In this document: one piece after another, positions 60,581-64,000 of the stretch | How the letters are laid out: the number at the start of each line of letters is the position of its first letter | How positions within the stretch are numbered: the stretch's first letter is position 1 | Source of the DNA: Blattamonas nauphoetae | Taxonomy: Eukaryota > Preaxostyla > Oxymonadida | Reading direction: 5' to 3' | NCBI GenBank assembly: GCA_033064195.1 | Contig: JARBJD010000030.1 | Coordinates: 310,001-374,000 of the forward strand | Length of the DNA: 64,000 bases | Program-made: the position numbers and the translations under genes | Notes under the pieces: model-generated | Seen by the model: the letters and a program-made list of their open reading frames with translations, nothing else | Told to the model about the DNA's origin: nothing | Databases searched by the model: none

Positions 60581-61401
60581 ATGATCCCACCTCCTCCACC
60601 ACCTGCGGCCCCACCCGCCCCTGCTGCTTCAACCAATCAAGGGCCAGTCGTTTTTAAGCCTGGCCCACTCGATATGAAGGGCATACCATTCCCTGAACTC
60701 CTGATGTCGGATCCGTGCCTCTTCGATGTTTCGGAAGAAACAGTTATTCGTACAAAGATTGGACGTTCAAAGGAAGGTTTTGCCTCAAGAGCATCATTTG
60801 CACTGAAAGAACCTTTCACAAGTGGAGTCACATCCCTCACATTCACCGTTCCTGTTGTTGGAGCCACGGATAGTGCGATTTTCTCATCCTCAATCTTTTA
60901 GCCTTCTATGGTTCTGTTAATGTTGCCATTCTCCCGTCGAATGTCATCGTTCCCCCACTCAGGAAATACATTGCGAGCCCGCTCAGTCGCCTCTTCTTTT
61001 TTCTCATGTTCACTCCTCCAGATGCATGCACATTGCATTACAGTGATGGAAAACTTGCAGCAACAATTCGTCAAAATGCAACAGAACCCGAGACACTAGC
61101 CTGCCATAGCCCGCTCGAAGAGGGTGACATCATCAGAGTTGAAGTGGACATGGACTCAACACCACGTGTTGCTCAGTTTTTCGTGAACGGTAAAGCTGGC
61201 AGTGCGTATGTTTCACACTTGCCCAGTTCAGTCCGTCTTGCTGTCTGCATTTGACCTCTCTTCTCACATTTATCTCAGTGGCAAGCGAATCTCCACCAAA
61301 CAAGAGTTCGTCTATTGGATATTTCCAAACTGACACATGCAACTCCAATTCCAAAAAATGCCAAGGAACTGAAACTGAATCAAATTCTCACCTTCCTGTG
61401 A
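60581..61401 (+). CDS. SPRY-like domain protein, about 251 aa
   Basis: The suggested structure is join(60581..60872, 60902..61242, 61279..61401); the first intron is 29 nt. The N-terminus is a proline run (MIPPPPPPAAPPAPAA). The body has beta-strand-rich text, KEPFTSGVTSLTFTVPVVG, then LHYSDGKLAATIRQ and EEGDIIRVEVDMDSTPRVAQ. The words FFVNGKAG and LPSSVRLA complete the part that fits the second half of a SPRY domain. SPRY domains bind protein partners. The middle (60902-61010) has weaker similarity and may hide another intron. The 3' exon could be read in two other frames, so the ending is uncertain. Confidence 0.55.
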
Positions 61402-61551
61402 AACAGATTATAGTTAATTATTCTCTGTGTTACTCTCACTTAATCTCCTTTATTGAATTGTTTGTGACAATATTGAGAAAAACAGGAACGCAATCCGAAC
61501 TCACGTGAAAGAAATTTGGGAGAGCGCAAAGTGCGCACGATGGAGACGAAC

Positions 61552-62457
61552 TCACTGCCCCATCTTGAGTGGGCAGTCTTTAACGACATGACCAGTACGA
61601 TGACAGAAAAAGCAAATGCGTTTATCTTCGTTTGGACAGTCCTTGCTTCTGTGCCCTGCCCGTCCGCATTTGAAGCAAGAATCGTGTCTGACCTCCGGTG
61701 GTCCATTGCGATTAGAATTGTGTGATGGGCAATTGGCAAACATATGCCCACGGCGTCCACAGCGGAAGCAGCGGATTTTGTCGTTCTCATTTGGGGTTGT
61801 CTGGATGACTGGGAGAACAATGACAGTATGGGGCTGGTCCGTGATCGAATTGAAAACATGGTTGACAGTCAATGGAGCTGGTCCCTTACCTGAAGGTCGG
61901 AATATTGTTGATGGAGAGAATGACGTGATGGGAGGGAACTCGAAGGAGGGTGTGTAATCTTCAGGCAGAGACGGAGAGACGGAGCAAGAGTCGGAGCTGC
62001 TCTGGTTGGGTGTTAGCGATGGACTGTCTTTGAAGGATGATCTGCCGCTTGTTGGCGGTGGACTGTAACTTTCTGATGGATTGTTCGGATTGGGCGACGG
62101 AGTGTACGGGTGAGAGGCATTTGCTGAAAAGGACATCTCTTGATCAATTGGGCCAAAGCAATTCGGGAACTGGAGAGAATTCAAGTTTTGAGCATCGTTT
62201 GGTGGCATGGCGCAAAAGAGGTCCAACGGTGGAGAGGTCCCAAGTGACGGATATTCGGGCTCGAGTTTGGGAGCATCCTTGAGAGGATAACTCTCTGCAC
62301 AGTTAGAAAACGTATTGATTGGAACCAATCCTTCTGAGAAGCATTCACTGGGGTTGAAACTTGTCAACGATGAGAAATCAGGTGCTTCTTTATAATCAGG
62401 CCAAGGGTAGAAAACGGAATCACTGAAAGAGACATAGTTGATAGGTTGGAAAGTCAT
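61552..62457 (-). CDS. CCHC zinc-knuckle protein, 301 aa
   Basis: Single open exon from ATG 62457 to the stop at 61552. About 215 residues are low complexity, rich in Ser, Pro and Asn (PSPNPNNPSESYSPPPTSGR). Three knuckles follow: CFRCGRRGHMFANC, CFKCGRAGHRSKDC and CFFCHRTGHVVKDC, all with C-x2-C-x4-H-x4-C spacing. The plan matches the CNBP/Gis2 and ZCCHC proteins that bind single-stranded nucleic acids. It shares the plan of the gene at 11936-14073 but has one more knuckle. It is a host gene with no retroelement parts around it. Confidence 0.8.
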   Translation of the reverse strand: MTFQPINYVSFSDSVFYPWPDYKEAPDFSSLTSFNPSECFSEGLVPINTFSNCAESYPLKDAPKLEPEYPSLGTSPPLDLFCAMPPNDAQNLNSLQFPNCFGPIDQEMSFSANASHPYTPSPNPNNPSESYSPPPTSGRSSFKDSPSLTPNQSSSDSCSVSPSLPEDYTPSFEFPPITSFSPSTIFRPSGKGPAPLTVNHVFNSITDQPHTVIVLPVIQTTPNENDKIRCFRCGRRGHMFANCPSHNSNRNGPPEVRHDSCFKCGRAGHRSKDCPNEDKRICFFCHRTGHVVKDCPLKMGQ

Positions 62458-62599
62458 TTTACGAAGGTTCTGATTTTCCGAAGAAAGAAATGCTGCCCCT
62501 TAATTTGCGTTAATCACCATTTAGACACACAATCTTTATTCTAAAACTGATTGCATTATCAACCAATCCTTCCAAGACGACAAAAATAGAGTTTTTGTG

Positions 62600-62920
62600 G
62601 AAGCAGACCACATAATACTCGTTCTCCTTTACGTTTTGTAGCAGGTATCCATTGGACATACCAAAGTCTCCATCAATGAATATTTCTTTATGCGTTGGTA
62701 TTTTTCGTGATTTGGAAATGAAATCATCCAAAGAACAGTGTGAAGAGCTCCTCCAAACGTTCGTTCCTTCACATTCTTGTCTTCATTCAAGTTCGTCCCT
62801 CCCTTATCCTTGAGATGGACACCGAGTTGATCATAGTGCTGAATAGGGGAGTCACTGATTCTTGGATCTGAAACTAACCTCTTGGCCCAATTATCAGCTC
62901 CTAGATTCAGTTATTCCGTT
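62600..62920 (-). pseudogene. Unrecognised coding fragment
   Basis: One minus-strand frame reads LGADNWAKRLVSDPRISDSP, HYDQLGVHLKDKGGTNLNED and FGGALHTVLWMISFPNHEKY without interruption before a stop at about 62640. Coding character is good but there is no start and no family match. A second frame (62510-62731) covers the following stretch. It is likely part of a decayed gene. Confidence 0.35.
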
Positions 62921-63116
62921 TTGATTATCATTCATCCAAATCCTGTGGTCGTTGGTTACAGAGAGAAACAAGGACATAAATGGTTGATGATAGAGCGCCA
63001 CTTGTCTCCAACGAAGTGAGAATTAATTGAAAAATCAGTTTGGACAGAACGTTTTTTTGAAACGATGGGACCGATTTGCAACAGGTCTACTGTCCTCGAC
63101 AAGAATAGTTGGTCCT

Positions 63117-64000
63117 ATGAGTCGAGCTACTCCCAATCTCAGTAACCAAGAAATGGATGCTCTCATCGCACCTGTTCTAGATGAACTTGTCCAACTCAAT
63201 AGAATCATCGTTGGATGTGACCCCGAAAACGAAGAAGGAAAAGAACAGTTGGATGAATACCAAAAGAAGTTTGATGATATATTGAACGTGCTAAAGAAAA
63301 AGGGTGTAAAAGAGAGATATGTACACCAGCAGATTTTTAAACGCGAAGTGCAAAGATCTGAAAAATTGGAAGCGAAGTTAGAGGAAGAACTCATGCATAT
63401 ACAGCGCAGAAACGCCAATACGTGCATCATCACAGCTCAATCTCAAACAATCAATCTGATCAAGCCAATCTTGGTACAGTGCTCCCAAAACTGGAAAACA
63501 CGTCTCAGTGACCATATCACAGATTTTTTGTTACTCAAAGATGGCCATATCCTGTTTTCCAAAAGTTCGCTCAAAGATGATACTTTTATCATATCAACCC
63601 CACTCCTCTTCCGTCCTGTCTACAATATTATCATCTGTCCAGTATTGAAGTTCATCAACCACTTCTACAGTCTACACTCAACCGAAACGCACCCAGGTGC
63701 AGCATTCTACATTGCGGGAGACCAAGGGATTGGAAAAACATCGCTCATGCTGATTCTGATGAGCACGCTGTCTGACCACTCCCTCAAGTTCAGCTACGGA
63801 AAAGGCACCAAGGCTGGTCAGATTCAAAATTTCAAACTGAAAGACAAACGCGGTGAAGTCCTCTCTTTTGTTGACTCGCGTGATATCGATGAAGACACAA
63901 GTCCGGAACCACCAGACTCTGGCGACGTCTCCATCCACATCTACGATGATCACCCCCCTCCCTCACTCATCGTAGAGAACCATCTCTACATCATCTTCAC
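63117..64000 (+). CDS. P-loop NTPase, N-terminal part, runs off the window
   Basis: The frame opens at ATG 63117 and stays open to the window end (about 294 codons). Residues 1-100 are helical and charged (EYQKKFDDILNVLKKKGVKE, EKLEAKLEEELMHIQ). Then AAFYIAGDQGIGKTSLMLIL contains a Walker A motif (GDQGIGKT, about residue 204), and a beta strand ending LSFVDSRDID may be the Walker B region. The layout of a Walker A soon after PVYNIIICPVLKF recalls the NTPase part of Crinkler (CRN) and retrotransposon-hot-spot-like proteins of protists, but that match is tentative. The rest lies outside the window. Confidence 0.6.
   Translation, partial: MSRATPNLSNQEMDALIAPVLDELVQLNRIIVGCDPENEEGKEQLDEYQKKFDDILNVLKKKGVKERYVHQQIFKREVQRSEKLEAKLEEELMHIQRRNANTCIITAQSQTINLIKPILVQCSQNWKTRLSDHITDFLLLKDGHILFSKSSLKDDTFIISTPLLFRPVYNIIICPVLKFINHFYSLHSTETHPGAAFYIAGDQGIGKTSLMLILMSTLSDHSLKFSYGKGTKAGQIQNFKLKDKRGEVLSFVDSRDIDEDTSPEPPDSGDVSIHIYDDHPPPSLIVENHLYIIF

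Overview
The window is eukaryotic nuclear DNA from an intron-rich, compact protist genome. Host genes lie a few hundred bases apart on both strands. Most are split by short GT-AG introns, several only 29-33 nt long. TAA, TAG and TGA all end convincing reading frames, so the standard genetic code is used. The genes are eukaryote-specific: a NEK-type kinase, an NRBP/WNK-type pseudokinase, an inositol polyphosphate 5-phosphatase, an F-BAR/SH3 protein, a secretory cyclophilin, an AN1 zinc-finger protein, TOM1/GPR137-like 7-TM proteins and a SPRY-like protein. The style suggests a free-living or commensal flagellate, possibly an oxymonad-type metamonad. That placement is inference, not something read from a marker gene.

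Layout. Region 1-21.3 kb is a gene-dense host block: an unrecognised conserved-looking gene, a small acidic protein, the F-BAR/SH3 gene (-), a 7-TM gene (+), a giant acidic armadillo-like gene (-), a CCHC zinc-knuckle gene (+), cyclophilin (-), a second 7-TM gene (+), a 345-bp MITE and the NEK kinase (-). Region 21.5-26 kb holds an intact-looking pogo/Tigger-type DNA transposon with 218-bp inverted repeats. It sits inside what looks like an older gene of another transposase-like family. Region 26.6-38.5 kb is a near-perfect tandem array of a ~1.91-kb unit (six full copies plus one partial). Every full unit carries a tRNA-like segment with matches to the RNA polymerase III A and B boxes. Region 38.5-43.8 kb is a graveyard of transposase and gene fragments with two abutting MITEs whose inverted ends are arrays of a helically phased 12-bp dyad. 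A DIRS-type tyrosine-recombinase retroelement occupies 43.81-48.39 kb. Region 48.4-52 kb is mostly decayed sequence. Region 52.3-62.5 kb returns to host genes: pseudokinase, 5-phosphatase, AN1 zinc-finger protein, SPRY-like protein and a second CCHC protein. The window ends inside a P-loop NTPase gene.

How the genes relate. Several host products belong to membrane and phosphoinositide biology (F-BAR/SH3, 5-phosphatase, two TOM1-like 7-TM proteins), but there is no operon logic and the clustering may be chance. The most unusual features are the tRNA-box tandem array, the paired dyad-array MITEs, the pogo element with an intron-containing transposase, and the very short introns.

Limits. Exon joins were deduced by eye from reading frame, GT/AG signals and protein-family match. 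Gene names rest on motif recognition without any database search.
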